Assembly (NCBI RefSeq): GCF_010669145.1
Contig: NZ_CP048632.1
Location: forward strand, 558,001-622,000
Length of the DNA: 64,000 nt
Origin: Rhizobium oryzihabitans
GTDB taxonomy: Bacteria > Pseudomonadota > Alphaproteobacteria > Rhizobiales > Rhizobiaceae
Reading direction: 5' to 3'
Part shown: positions 1-8,457 of the stretch, one piece after another
How the letters are laid out: each line of letters starts with the position of its first letter
How positions within the stretch are numbered: position 1 is the first letter of the stretch
Position numbers and translations under genes: made by a program
The notes under the pieces: model-generated
What the model was told of the DNA's origin: nothing
Seen by the model: the letters and a program-made list of their open reading frames with translations, nothing else
Databases searched by the model: none

Positions 1-766
1 ACACACCGACCAGCGCGCGCAGGAACTTGTCGAAGGTCCAGCCGTCGGGCAGGAACAGCGGCAGCATGATGCTGGCGAAGAACAGGACGGTAATCAGCGG
101 AATGCCTCTGATGACTTCGATGAAAAGCACGCAGAGCATCTTGATGACCGGCAGGTTTGACCGTCTGCCGAGTGCCAGAAGAATGCCAAAGGGCAGGGAG
201 ACCGTGATCCCGAAGAACGACAGGATGAGGGTCACCATCAGGCCGCCCCAGAGCTGCGTTTCCACCTTAGGCAAGCCGAAGACGCCGCCGATGAGCAGGA
301 AAAACGCAATGAAGGGCAGGATGATAAAAAGCGCCAGCGCATTCAGACGCTTGAACGGTGCCTTCGGGATGAGCATGGGCACGAGCAGGATGGCGAATGT
401 CACCATCACGAGGATCGGACGCCAGCGCTCGTCGAGCGGGTAGCGACCGAAGACGAATTGCCCGAGCTTGGCCGAAACGAAAGCCCAGCACGCGCCGGAC
501 TGGCCGTCCGGAAGCGCACCGCCCTGGGAGGCGGTCAGGCAGGCGATGCGATCGCTGCCGGTCCACACCGCATCTATGAACAGCCAGTCGATGACTGGCG
601 GCAGAAGATAGGCAAGGAACGCGATGGCAATAACCGTGAGGACGGTGTCCTTCGGCGTGGCGAAGAGTTTGGTGCGAAGCCAATGGCCGATGCCGACCGC
701 GCTCGACGGCGCGGGTTTGGCATCCTCAATGGTGTGTCGCACGAAAGCGTGATTGCTGATCGTCAT
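1..766 (-). CDS. aapM: General L-amino acid ABC transporter permease AapM (3' part beyond window)
   Basis: Inner-membrane permease of the rhizobial general amino-acid ABC transporter, pairing with AapQ to form the channel for substrates delivered by AapJ. About 255 N-terminal residues are visible with no stop in frame down to base 1, so the gene is cut by the window edge, not broken. The N-terminus reads [20 protein letters not shown]; several hydrophobic segments follow, and the HisM/GltK-type permease domain begins near residue 190 ([20 protein letters not shown]). The ATG lies 3 nt after the aapQ stop, showing translation as one unit. The ATPase gene aapP is expected next, outside the window. 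Confidence 0.93.
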   Translation of the reverse strand, partial: MTISNHAFVRHTIEDAKPAPSSAVGIGHWLRTKLFATPKDTVLTVIAIAFLAYLLPPVIDWLFIDAVWTGSDRIACLTASQGGALPDGQSGACWAFVSAKLGQFVFGRYPLDERWRPILVMVTFAILLVPMLIPKAPFKRLNALALFIILPFIAFFLLIGGVFGLPKVETQLWGGLMVTLILSFFGITVSLPFGILLALGRRSNLPVIKMLCVLFIEVIRGIPLITVLFFASIMLPLFLPDGWTFDKFLRALVGV

Positions 767-769
767 CGA

Positions 770-1966
770 TTATCTCTCCACCAGGGCCATTTTCGCATTG
801 AACCAGTTCATGACCACGGCCGTGAGCAGGGACAGCGAGAGATAGATGACCAGCCAGATCGCAACGACTTCAACCGCCTGTCCCGTCTGGTTCAGGATCG
901 TGCCACCGATGGAGACGATGTCGGCGAAACCGACAGCGACCGCCAGCGAGGAGTTCTTGGTCAGGTTGAGATATTGGCTCGTCAGCGGCGGAATGATGAT
1001 GCGCATTGCCTGCGGAACGACGATCAGACGTGTCGTCGTGCTTTGGCGAAGGCCCAGTGCTTCCGCTGCCTCGGTCTGCCCCTTTGCCACGGCCTTGATG
1101 CCGCCGCGAACGATCTCGGCGATGAAGGAGGCGGTGTAGAAGGAGAGCGCCAGAAACAGCGACATGAATTCAGGTGCGACGACCGCGCCGCCCGAGAGGT
1201 TGAACCGCCCGGCAATCGGATAGTCGAATGTCAGCGGTGAGCCAAGCGCGAGGAATGTCGCGAGCGGCAGGCCGATGATGAGAAGCGTGACCGTTATTCC
1301 GGTGCGGAACTGCTGGCCGGTTTTTTCCTGCCTCGCCTTTGCCCAGCGGTAAACGAAGAAACTGATGACGATGGCTACCAGGAAGGCAAGCGGAATGAGC
1401 CACGTGCCTTCGCCCCAGAGGGGCTTCGGAAAGAAGAAACCGCGATTGTTGAGGTAGCTTCCGAGCGGAAATTCCAGAGAATCGCGCGCCTGCGGCAGGA
1501 CGGAAATGACGCCCTTGTACCAGAAGAAGATGACAAGCAGGGGCGGGATGTTGCGGAAGATTTCCACATAGGCCTGCGCGAGCTTCGAGATCAGCCAGTT
1601 GCTCGAAAGTCTCGCGATACCGACGATGAAACCGATGATCGAGGCGGCGATGATGCCGAAAAATGCGACCTGGATCGTGTTGAGAATGCCAACGAGCAGC
1701 GCCCGGCCATAGGTCGCATCGCTGGTATAGGCGATGAGCGACTGGCCGATATCGAAACCGGCTCTTCCGTTGAGGAAGCCGAAGCCGGATGAGATATTTG
1801 CCCGTTGAAGATTGGTGATCGTGTTCGTCACGATGACCCAGACGAAAGCGGTCAGGATGACGACTGTCAGAACCTGATAGAATATGCCGCGTATGCGTGG
1901 ATCATAGATAAGTGACGACGCGCTTTGCGCGCGCGATCGTTGCGAACTGACCGCGTTGCCTGCCAT
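770..1966 (-). CDS. aapQ: General L-amino acid ABC transporter permease AapQ
   Basis: Second permease subunit of the Aap transporter (398 aa from the chosen start). It has an N-terminal membrane segment near residues 30-50, a long periplasmic-type insertion, and the conserved permease cytoplasmic loop EALGLRQSTTTRLIVVPQAM, with EAA and G as the ATPase-contact signature. The ATG at 1966 is preferred over a GTG two codons upstream because AAAGG sits 5 nt before it. It follows aapJ after a strong stem-loop and precedes aapM by 3 nt. A HisQ/GlnP-family permease of another transporter is the only alternative; length and neighbours fit AapQ. Confidence 0.94.
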   Translation of the reverse strand: MAGNAVSSQRSRAQSASSLIYDPRIRGIFYQVLTVVILTAFVWVIVTNTITNLQRANISSGFGFLNGRAGFDIGQSLIAYTSDATYGRALLVGILNTIQVAFFGIIAASIIGFIVGIARLSSNWLISKLAQAYVEIFRNIPPLLVIFFWYKGVISVLPQARDSLEFPLGSYLNNRGFFFPKPLWGEGTWLIPLAFLVAIVISFFVYRWAKARQEKTGQQFRTGITVTLLIIGLPLATFLALGSPLTFDYPIAGRFNLSGGAVVAPEFMSLFLALSFYTASFIAEIVRGGIKAVAKGQTEAAEALGLRQSTTTRLIVVPQAMRIIIPPLTSQYLNLTKNSSLAVAVGFADIVSIGGTILNQTGQAVEVVAIWLVIYLSLSLLTAVVMNWFNAKMALVER

Positions 1967-2020
1967 AGGCACCTTTCCCTTTTATATGCTCTTTGCGAGC
2001 TTATTTATATAATTTCAAAT

Positions 2021-2045
2021 GGAGGCTGGGCGTTGCCCAGCCTCC
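2021..2045 (-). terminator. Intercistronic stem-loop between aapJ and aapQ
   Basis: A perfect 11-bp GC-rich stem (GGAGGCTGGGC at 2021-2031 with its complement at 2035-2045) closes a 3-nt loop. There is no long T-run after it on the minus strand (ATTTGAAATT follows), so it is better read as an mRNA-stabilising or attenuating hairpin than a full terminator. It lies just after the gene for the abundant binding protein, where such hairpins typically raise aapJ transcript over the permeases. Confidence 0.8.
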
Positions 2046-2074
2046 CTGCATGATCTAGCCGAGGATGGGGTCGA

Positions 2075-3097
2075 TCAACGGACCGGCGGTGCGTATTGCA
2101 GGCCGCCCTTGGTCCAGAGCGCGTTCTGGCCACGCTCGATCTTCAGCGGCGAGCCGGCACCGACGTTGCGGTCGAAGACTTCGCCGTAGTTACCCACCAG
2201 CTTGACGATGTTGTAAGCCCAGTCGTTGGTCACGCCGAGGTCGGTACCGATCTTGGTGCCTTCTTCGGTGCCGAGCAGACGCTTGATATCCGGGTTGGCG
2301 CTGGTCTTCTGTTCATCAACGTTTTTGGAGGTGATGCCCAGTTCTTCGGCATTGACCATGGCGTAGTGAACCCAGGTCACGATGTCGAACCACTGGTCGT
2401 CACCCTGGCGAACGGCCGGTCCAAGGGGCTCCTTGGAGATGACTTCAGGCAGAACGATGTTGTCGTCCGGGTTCTTCAGCTTGAGGCGGATGGCGTAAAG
2501 ACCCGACTGGTCGGTGGTGTAGACGTCGCAACGGCCGGAATCATAGGCGGAGGTTGCGTCGGCTTCCTTTTCGAAAACGACCGGGTTGTACTGAAGATTG
2601 TTGGTCTTGAAGTAGTCGGCGAGATTGAGTTCGGTGGTCGTGCCGGTCTGAACGCAGACGGCGGCGCCGGAAAGCTCAAGCGCGGACTTCACGTTGAGGC
2701 CCTTCTTGGCGATGAAGCCCTGGCCGTCATAATAGTTGACGGTGCGGAAGTTGAAGCCGAGCGATGTATCGCGGCTGATCGTCCAGGTGGTGTTACGGGT
2801 CAGAACGTCGACTTCGCCAGACTGCAGGGCCGGGAAGCGGTCCTTGCTCGAAAGGGCGACAAACTTTGCCTTGGAAGGATCACCGAAAACCGCTGTGGCA
2901 ATACCACGGCAATAGTCCACGTCGATACCGGACCATTCGCCCTTGTCGTCGGGATTTGAAAATCCCGGAATGCCCGCGCTCACGCCGCAGGTGACGAAAC
3001 CTTTCGACTTCACATCCTGAAGCGTCGCAGCCGAAGCGACCGAGGCTCCTCCCAAAACTGCTGCGCCGATAGCGGCTGACAGAATTGCCTTTTTCAT
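2075..3097 (-). CDS. aapJ: General L-amino acid-binding periplasmic protein AapJ
   Basis: Periplasmic solute-binding protein (340 aa) of the Aap ABC transporter, family 3 (bacterial SBP_bac_3). A Sec signal peptide is visible (MKKAILSAAIGAAVLGG, then ASVASA with likely cleavage after residue 23). The mature part starts ATLQDVKSKGFVTCGVSAG, with the typical IDVDYCRGIATAVFGD region after it. Start at ATG 3097 is chosen over an upstream in-frame TTG because AAAGG precedes it by about 9 nt and it gives a standard signal peptide. It is the first gene of aapJQM. Confidence 0.95.
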   Translation of the reverse strand: MKKAILSAAIGAAVLGGASVASAATLQDVKSKGFVTCGVSAGIPGFSNPDDKGEWSGIDVDYCRGIATAVFGDPSKAKFVALSSKDRFPALQSGEVDVLTRNTTWTISRDTSLGFNFRTVNYYDGQGFIAKKGLNVKSALELSGAAVCVQTGTTTELNLADYFKTNNLQYNPVVFEKEADATSAYDSGRCDVYTTDQSGLYAIRLKLKNPDDNIVLPEVISKEPLGPAVRQGDDQWFDIVTWVHYAMVNAEELGITSKNVDEQKTSANPDIKRLLGTEEGTKIGTDLGVTNDWAYNIVKLVGNYGEVFDRNVGAGSPLKIERGQNALWTKGGLQYAPPVR

Positions 3098-3470
3098 TTT
3101 TCCCAACCTTTGTTTGTTATCGTCAATGGAAGGGGACCGGCATCTTTGTTTTACCCCAGCTCCCCTTCAGCAAGACCTTTTCGATCCGCTTTTTCTATCA
3201 CAATCGCAATTGGCAGCGGGGTCAAGACGTGCCGGCAATAATTGTGCCTATAAAACGGAATTTTCCAAATTTTGGTCGGGAAGTGTGCAAAGGGTGAAAA
3301 TATAAGCATATTTTTGCGAAAATTTGCACTTGCACGAATTTTGTATACTTCTTGTATGCTGCTTTACCGTGCAGCAATCGACGCGCCGGCGATGCTTTGC
3401 GGGACTTGACCTTGCCGTTCGCTCTTAGCATTGTCGCTTGCGTCAATATCCCTTCGAAAGCTGATCTGAA
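3098..3470. other. Divergent intergenic region aapJ / metC
   Basis: About 370 bases with no coding capacity that I can support. It must hold both the aapJ promoter and the metC promoter. The middle (about 3295-3360) is AT-rich with repeated TTGCAC/TTGCG words, and a small hairpin (TGCTGC at 3357-3362, GCAGCA at 3371-3376) lies about 95 nt before metC. I could not assign a known operator or riboswitch. Confidence 0.5.
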
Positions 3471-4658
3471 ATGACCAAGAAAAATGACCTGCTTTCCGCC
3501 GCAGGTGTGAATACGCGCCTGACCCACGGCGGCAACGATCCCGCGGACTGTTTCGGTTTCGTCAATCCCCCGATCGTGCGCGGCTCCACCGTACTTTTCC
3601 CCGACGCCGAGACGCTTTCGACTGAAAACCAGAAATATACCTACGGCACCCACGGAACGCCGACGACGGATGCGCTGTGCAATCTCGTCAACGAGCTGGA
3701 GGGTTCGTTCGGAACGATTCTCGTACCATCCGGTCTTGCTGCGATCACCGTGCCTTTCCTTGCCTATCTCTGCGCGGGCGATCATGCGCTGGTCGTTGAT
3801 TCCGTCTATTTTCCCACGCGCCGCTTCTGCAACACGATGCTGAAGAAGCTCGGTGTGGACGTGGAGTATTATGACCCGGCGATCGGGGCTGGCATCGAGG
3901 CGCTCATTCGGCCGAATACGAAGCTCGTGCATCTGGAAGCGCCGGGTTCGAACACTTTCGAGATACAGGATGTCCGGCTGGTCACCGAGATCGCCCACAG
4001 GCACGATTGCGTCGTGACAATGGACAATACCTGGGCGACGCCGCTCTATTTCAAGCCGCTCGATTTCGGCGTCGATGTTTCCATCCACGCCGCCACCAAA
4101 TATCCCTCCGGGCATTCCGATGTGCTGATGGGGTTCGTCTCGGCCAATGAGAAGCACTGGAAGGCGCTTTATCAGGCCAATACCAATCTCGGCATCTGCG
4201 TGACGCCGGATGACGCCTATCAGATCCTGCGCGGCATGCGCTCCATGGGCATTCGATTGGCGCACCATCAGGAGAGCGCCCTCGATATCGCCACCTGGCT
4301 GGAAAGCCGCGACGATGTTGTCAGCGTTCTGCACCCGGCCTTGCCGAGCTTTGCCGGGCACGAACTCTGGAAGCGCGATTTCAAGGGCGCGAGCGGCGTG
4401 TTTTCCTTCGTGCTGAAGGCGCAGGAGGGCAAATACAAGCAGACGGCTGCGGCATTCCTCGATGCACTGACGTTCTTCGGGCTCGGTTATTCCTGGGGTG
4501 GATACGAATCGCTTGCCGTTTCCGTATCGCTTGTCGACAGGACGATTGCCAAAGGCCCGTCGGAAGGTCCGGTCATCCGTCTGCAGATCGGGCTTGAAGA
4601 TATCGCCGACCTCAAGAAGGATCTCGAGGCCGGGTTTGCGGCGGCGGCTGGGGTCTAA
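3471..4658 (+). CDS. metC: Cystathionine beta-lyase
   Basis: PLP-dependent cytosolic enzyme (395 aa) of the Cys/Met metabolism family, cleaving cystathionine to homocysteine, pyruvate and ammonia in methionine synthesis. The PLP lysine is K210 in HAATKYPSGHSD, with DNTWATP upstream (about residues 185-191), both family signatures. Length is normal for the family. It converges with the monooxygenase, leaving 2 nt between stop codons, and a terminator-like hairpin for this strand lies inside that gene. Related gamma-synthases or methionine gamma-lyase cannot be fully excluded without alignment, but MetC fits best. Confidence 0.9.
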   Translation: MTKKNDLLSAAGVNTRLTHGGNDPADCFGFVNPPIVRGSTVLFPDAETLSTENQKYTYGTHGTPTTDALCNLVNELEGSFGTILVPSGLAAITVPFLAYLCAGDHALVVDSVYFPTRRFCNTMLKKLGVDVEYYDPAIGAGIEALIRPNTKLVHLEAPGSNTFEIQDVRLVTEIAHRHDCVVTMDNTWATPLYFKPLDFGVDVSIHAATKYPSGHSDVLMGFVSANEKHWKALYQANTNLGICVTPDDAYQILRGMRSMGIRLAHHQESALDIATWLESRDDVVSVLHPALPSFAGHELWKRDFKGASGVFSFVLKAQEGKYKQTAAAFLDALTFFGLGYSWGGYESLAVSVSLVDRTIAKGPSEGPVIRLQIGLEDIADLKKDLEAGFAAAAGV

Positions 4659-4660
4659 CC

Positions 4661-5830
4661 TCAGCCCTTGGCGCGGTAGCCATAAAGCCAGTCGAAGTCT
4701 TTCAGAAAGGCTTCCGTCGGACGTGTCGAAAAGACGAAGTCCCGGGCAAGACGGACAGGACCCGTGGCGTGATAGGCAAAACGATTGAGAGAGGCCCGCT
4801 TGCGGGCCTTTTCTATGCGCGGAAGGCGCAGGGCCTCGAAGGCGGCAAGGGCTTGCGGCACGGGCAGGGTCGTTCCGGCAAGCGTGCCCGCCAGTTCAAA
4901 GGCGTCCTCGATGGCCATAGCCGCTCCCTGTGCCGCAAAGGGCATCATCGCATGGGCGGCATCGCCGATCAGCACCGTATCGCGGCCATTGTGCCAGCGC
5001 CCGGGACCGGCCTGATAAAGCGGCCAGAAGGTCGGATTTTCCGACGATGACAGGAGCCGGACGATATCCGGGCTCCAGTCGCGAAATTGCGCCAGCAGCA
5101 TGGCTTTCTGCTGCCCGCTCGATTCGGCCCGCCATGTCGCGCCGGGATCGGCACCGAGCGCGATGGCAACGATGTTGAAGCCGTCGACTTCCTTTAGCGG
5201 ATAAGCAACGATATGGCCGCCCGAACCGAGATAGGCGGTGACGGCGCTTTTGTTGATGGCGGAAGGCACATCTTTTGCAGCGACCGTGAAGCGCCAGGCG
5301 ACATTGCCGGAGAAGGTGGCGACGGGGGCAGAGGGGACGGCAAAACGGGCCGCCGACCACACGCCGTCCGCGCCGACTATCAGGTCATGGTCGCGGAAGG
5401 TGATCGAGGCGATGACATCCGCCGTGGCGTTTTCCAGACGTTTGCCGAGATGCAGGCGGCAGAGTGGATTGCGGGTCACCGCATCGAGAAGTGCGCGTTG
5501 CAGCGTCGAGCGGTGGAGGACGCCGTAGGGTGCGCCCCAGCGCGTGCGGGCCACTGCGCCCATGGGCAGCGATAATAGCGGGGCAAGCGTTCTTCCCGAT
5601 GCAAGATCGACGCTGACCGGCTCCGTCCAGCGTGCCTCGATCTCCGGCATCACGCCGAGTTCGGCGAGGAGGCGGGCGGCATTGGGCGACAGCTGCAGGC
5701 CGGCGCCGACTTCCGTGAGCTCACCGGCCTGTTCGATGATGTCGGAGCTGACGCCGTGCCGGGCAAAAGAAAGGGCCGCGGTGAGACCGGCGATACCGGC
5801 ACCGACAATGGCTACGGAGGTGATGGGCAT
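4661..5830 (-). CDS. FAD-dependent aromatic-ring-type monooxygenase (salicylate hydroxylase-like)
   Basis: 389-aa class A flavoprotein monooxygenase. The N-terminal Rossmann motif VAIVGAGIAGLTAALSFARH (GxGxxG) binds the FAD ADP moiety, GADGVWSA (DG motif) lies mid-protein, and VLIGDAAHAMMPFAAQGA (GD motif) contacts the FAD ribityl chain. The family hydroxylates aromatic acids such as salicylate or 3-hydroxybenzoate using NAD(P)H; the actual substrate cannot be read from sequence. No catabolic genes adjoin it, so it may not be part of a degradation pathway. Confidence 0.85.
   Translation of the reverse strand: MPITSVAIVGAGIAGLTAALSFARHGVSSDIIEQAGELTEVGAGLQLSPNAARLLAELGVMPEIEARWTEPVSVDLASGRTLAPLLSLPMGAVARTRWGAPYGVLHRSTLQRALLDAVTRNPLCRLHLGKRLENATADVIASITFRDHDLIVGADGVWSAARFAVPSAPVATFSGNVAWRFTVAAKDVPSAINKSAVTAYLGSGGHIVAYPLKEVDGFNIVAIALGADPGATWRAESSGQQKAMLLAQFRDWSPDIVRLLSSSENPTFWPLYQAGPGRWHNGRDTVLIGDAAHAMMPFAAQGAAMAIEDAFELAGTLAGTTLPVPQALAAFEALRLPRIEKARKRASLNRFAYHATGPVRLARDFVFSTRPTEAFLKDFDWLYGYRAKG
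4792..4813 (+). terminator. Hairpin plus T-run on the metC strand inside the monooxygenase gene
   Basis: AGGCCCGC (4792-4799) and GCGGGCCT (4802-4809) form a perfect 8-bp stem with a TT loop, followed by TTTTC. It lies about 135 nt downstream of the metC stop but within the antisense coding sequence, so it may terminate metC transcripts that read into the convergent gene. Confidence 0.5.
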
Positions 5831-5859
5831 GATGCGCCCCGATCAGAAGAGGTGGAAGC

Positions 5860-6105
5860 TCAGGCGGCCTTCACATGGAAGACGCAGCCCGGAGGATTGG
5901 TCTGCTCGGCCTTCAGCGACGGATTGTAGCGGTAGAGCGTGGAGCAGTAGGAACAGACCTTCTCGTTGTCGTCGCCCATATCGATGAAGATGTGGGGATG
6001 ATCGAAAGGCACCGAAGCGCCGGTGCACATGAATTCCTTGACGCCGATCTCGATTACGCTGTGTCCGCCATCGTTCTGGAAGTGGGGAATGGAATGCCCG
6101 GCCAT
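5860..6105 (-). CDS. Zinc-finger domain protein, NDUFS6-like (zf-CHCC)
   Basis: 81-aa protein with the CHCC zinc-finger layout: one Cys near residue 27 (FMCTGAS), a His in FDHPHIFIDMG, then CSYCSTLYRY (CxxC). This family is related to the mitochondrial complex I subunit NDUFS6 and is common in alphaproteobacteria. ATG 6105 is chosen over the ATG six codons upstream because GGAG sits 6 nt before it. It follows the divergently placed hydrolase and precedes the monooxygenase on the same strand. Function in bacteria is inferred to involve complex I, not shown here. Confidence 0.88.
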   Translation of the reverse strand: MAGHSIPHFQNDGGHSVIEIGVKEFMCTGASVPFDHPHIFIDMGDDNEKVCSYCSTLYRYNPSLKAEQTNPPGCVFHVKAA

Positions 6106-6275
6106 GTTCGTCTCCAAATGCAATATCGTGGTTAAGCCGCAGATCGTCCTCGATCATGGGCTCATTGCTGCGAATATGTAGCCTCAAACGCATTGCATCT
6201 CCATAAAAATCGTCAGGAAAACATGTTCAAAATTGCGATTTCCTGCCATATGGTCCGGCAAAAAGGATGTCCTTG

Positions 6276-7052
6276 ATGAATCTCAACACGCCGCAATTTT
6301 CCGATTTTTCCCATGACGGTCTTCGCCTTGCCTATTTTGACGAAGGCGATCCGGCGGGCGATCCGGTCCTGTTGATTCACGGCTTTGCCTCCAGCGCCAA
6401 TGTCAACTGGGTGCATCCCGGCTGGCTGAAAACGCTCGGAGATGCGGGTTACCGGGTGATCGCCATCGACAATCGCGGCCATGGTGCAAGCGACAAGCCG
6501 CATGATCCGGAAGCCTATTATCCGTCCGTCATGGCCGGTGATGCGGTGGCGCTGCTCAATCATCTCGGCATCGCGGAAGCCCATGTGATGGGTTATTCCA
6601 TGGGTGCGCGCATTTCCGCCTTTCTGGCCATGGCCCATCCGGAGCGTGTCCGCTCGCTCGTTTTCGGCGGGCTAGGCATCGGCATGGTGGAAGGTGTGGG
6701 CGACTGGGATCCGATTGCCGAGGCGCTGCTGGCGCCGTCGCTCGATGTCGTCACGCATGAGCGCGGCCGCATGTTCCGCGCCTTTGCCGACCAGACGAAA
6801 AGCGACCGGCTGGCGCTGGCCGCCTGTATCGAGACATCGCGGGTTCTCGTGACCCGCGAACAGGCGGAAAAGATCGATGCCCCGACGCTGATTGCGGTCG
6901 GAACGAGTGACGATATCGCTGGATCGGGGGCCGAACTTGCGGCGATCATGCCGCATGCGCGGGCGATCGACATTCCCGGCCGTGACCACATGCTCGCCGT
7001 TGGCGACCGGGTGTTCAAGGCGGCTGTTCTGGAATTTTACCGCAGCCTTTGA
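6276..7052 (+). CDS. Alpha/beta-fold hydrolase
   Basis: Cytosolic alpha/beta hydrolase of about 258 aa. The oxyanion motif LLIHGFASSA lies near residues 33-42. The nucleophile elbow GYSMG carries the Ser near residue 108, and the catalytic His is probably in GRDHMLAVGD near the C-terminus. An in-frame ATG at 6267 also exists, but AAGGA (6263-6267) overlaps it and stands 8 nt before ATG 6276, so the latter is chosen. Substrate cannot be assigned; resemblance is to enol-lactonase and esterase branches. It stands alone on its strand between the zinc-finger gene and cysE. Confidence 0.83.
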   Translation: MNLNTPQFSDFSHDGLRLAYFDEGDPAGDPVLLIHGFASSANVNWVHPGWLKTLGDAGYRVIAIDNRGHGASDKPHDPEAYYPSVMAGDAVALLNHLGIAEAHVMGYSMGARISAFLAMAHPERVRSLVFGGLGIGMVEGVGDWDPIAEALLAPSLDVVTHERGRMFRAFADQTKSDRLALAACIETSRVLVTREQAEKIDAPTLIAVGTSDDIAGSGAELAAIMPHARAIDIPGRDHMLAVGDRVFKAAVLEFYRSL

Positions 7053-7195
7053 CCGGGGGCGGCAAGAAACGCTTTTTCACGCTGCATGCAGAAAAACTGA
7101 AGCCTTGCCGTCTTTAAAGTCGTCATTCGAATCCCATTTCTTATCCACGTCTTTTTCTGTATAAAGAACGACCACTGCAAACGAGGAGACCATTC

Positions 7196-8020
7196 ATGGT
7201 CGCACGTACCGAGGCCCGTCAGCCCGAACAGCTGGCGATCGTCGATCCGATCTGGGGCAGCCTGCTGCATGAAGCGCGTAGCGCCGCAGCGCAGGACCCG
7301 CTGCTGTCCGCCTTCCTTTATTCGACGATCCTCAATCACCGGTCTCTCGAAGAATGTGTGATCTATCGTATCTGCGAACTCCTCGATCATCCTGATATGC
7401 AGGCCGTTCTTCTGCGCCAGACGTTCCAGGACATGCTGGATGACTGGCCGGAATGGGGAAGCGTGCTGCGTGTCGATATTCAGGCCGTTTACGATCGCGA
7501 CCCGGCCTGCACGCGCTTCATGGAGCCGCTGCTCTATTTCAAGGGTTTTCAGGCCATCCAGACCCATCGCCTTGCCCATTGGCTGCTGCAGAAGGGCCGC
7601 CGGGATCTGGCGCTTTATCTGCAAAGCCGCTCGTCGAGCATCTTCCAGACGGACATCAATCCGGCTGCACGCATCGGCAAGGGCATCTTCCTCGACCATG
7701 CCACCGGGCTCGTGGTTGGCGAGACAGCTGTGATCGGCGACAACGTTTCCATCCTGCACGGCGTTACACTTGGCGGCACCGGCAAGGAGGGGGCGGACCG
7801 TCATCCGAAGATTGGCAATGGCGTGATGATCGGCGCGGGCGCGAAAATCCTCGGCAATATCGAGATCGGCAGCTGCTCGCGCATCGCCGCCGGTTCGGTG
7901 GTGCTGAAACCGGTCCCGCCGAAGACCACCGTTGCCGGTGTGCCGGCGCGGGTGGTGGGAGAAGCAGGGTGTTCGGAACCCTCGCGCCTGATGGACCAGG
8001 TCATCGGAGCCGATATCTGA
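7196..8020 (+). CDS. cysE: Serine O-acetyltransferase
   Basis: Transfers acetyl from acetyl-CoA to L-serine, the first step of cysteine synthesis, in the cytosol. The 274-aa protein has the N-terminal helical SAT domain (about residues 15-130). Left-handed beta-helix hexapeptide repeats follow from about 160 (INPAARIGKGIFLDHATGLVVG) with the active-site block DNVSILHGVTLGGTGK. GAGGAG lies 8 nt before the ATG. The C-terminal tail beyond the helix is present, so feedback control by cysteine is possible. metC lies 2.5 kb upstream on the same strand, so two sulfur amino-acid genes are close but not in one operon. Confidence 0.94.
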   Translation: MVARTEARQPEQLAIVDPIWGSLLHEARSAAAQDPLLSAFLYSTILNHRSLEECVIYRICELLDHPDMQAVLLRQTFQDMLDDWPEWGSVLRVDIQAVYDRDPACTRFMEPLLYFKGFQAIQTHRLAHWLLQKGRRDLALYLQSRSSSIFQTDINPAARIGKGIFLDHATGLVVGETAVIGDNVSILHGVTLGGTGKEGADRHPKIGNGVMIGAGAKILGNIEIGSCSRIAAGSVVLKPVPPKTTVAGVPARVVGEAGCSEPSRLMDQVIGADI

Positions 8021-8172
8021 CGGGTCCGATATGGTCTTAATCGTCCATGTGGAACGCGACGCATGAAAGCCATGGCCTGTGAAAGACATGGGGCAATGTG
8101 CCGCTTTCACTTTACTTTGGCCTTTGTCCCATGCCAAAAGCGGCGCAACGCGAACCGCACAGGAGAATAGTG

Positions 8173-8376
8173 GTGAAAGCCGACGAAATCAAAAAACTCG
8201 ACGCCTATTTCAAGCGCACCTTCAATGAAAAGATGGTTGTGAAGGCGCGTCCCCGCAAGGACGATTCTGCCGAAGTTTATCTTGGCGAAGAGTTTCTCGG
8301 CGTCGTCTACATCGATGACGAAGATGGCGACCGTTCGTACAACTTCTCCATGGCGATCCTCGACGTTGATCTGTGA
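8173..8376 (+). CDS. DUF3126 family protein
   Basis: 67-aa acidic protein of unknown function, conserved in Rhizobiales. It starts (V)KADEIKKLDAYFKRTFNEK and ends DRSYNFSMAILDVDL. The start is GTG: two GTG codons are in tandem at 8170 and 8173, and AGGAG (8161-8165) is spaced 7 nt from the second. No ATG in frame gives a family-sized protein; the upstream ATG at 8098 would add a non-conserved leader. A strong terminator follows. No enzyme motif is visible. Confidence 0.85.
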   Translation: MKADEIKKLDAYFKRTFNEKMVVKARPRKDDSAEVYLGEEFLGVVYIDDEDGDRSYNFSMAILDVDL

Positions 8377-8415
8377 TCGTCACCACTTGGTGATAGGTGG
8401 ATTTCTTCAGGATTA

Positions 8416-8457
8416 AAATTGCCCGCGGTGGTTCACGCCGTGGGCAATTTGTTTTTT
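8416..8457 (+). terminator. Bidirectional intrinsic terminator, DUF3126 gene / P450
   Basis: AAATTGCCC at 8416-8424 pairs with GGGCAATTT at 8442-8450, with more pairs inside (GCGG with CCGT), then GTTTTTT on the plus strand. On the minus strand the stem is followed by TTTAATCC. The last codons of the P450 lie inside the hairpin, so one structure ends both convergent transcripts. Confidence 0.88.
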
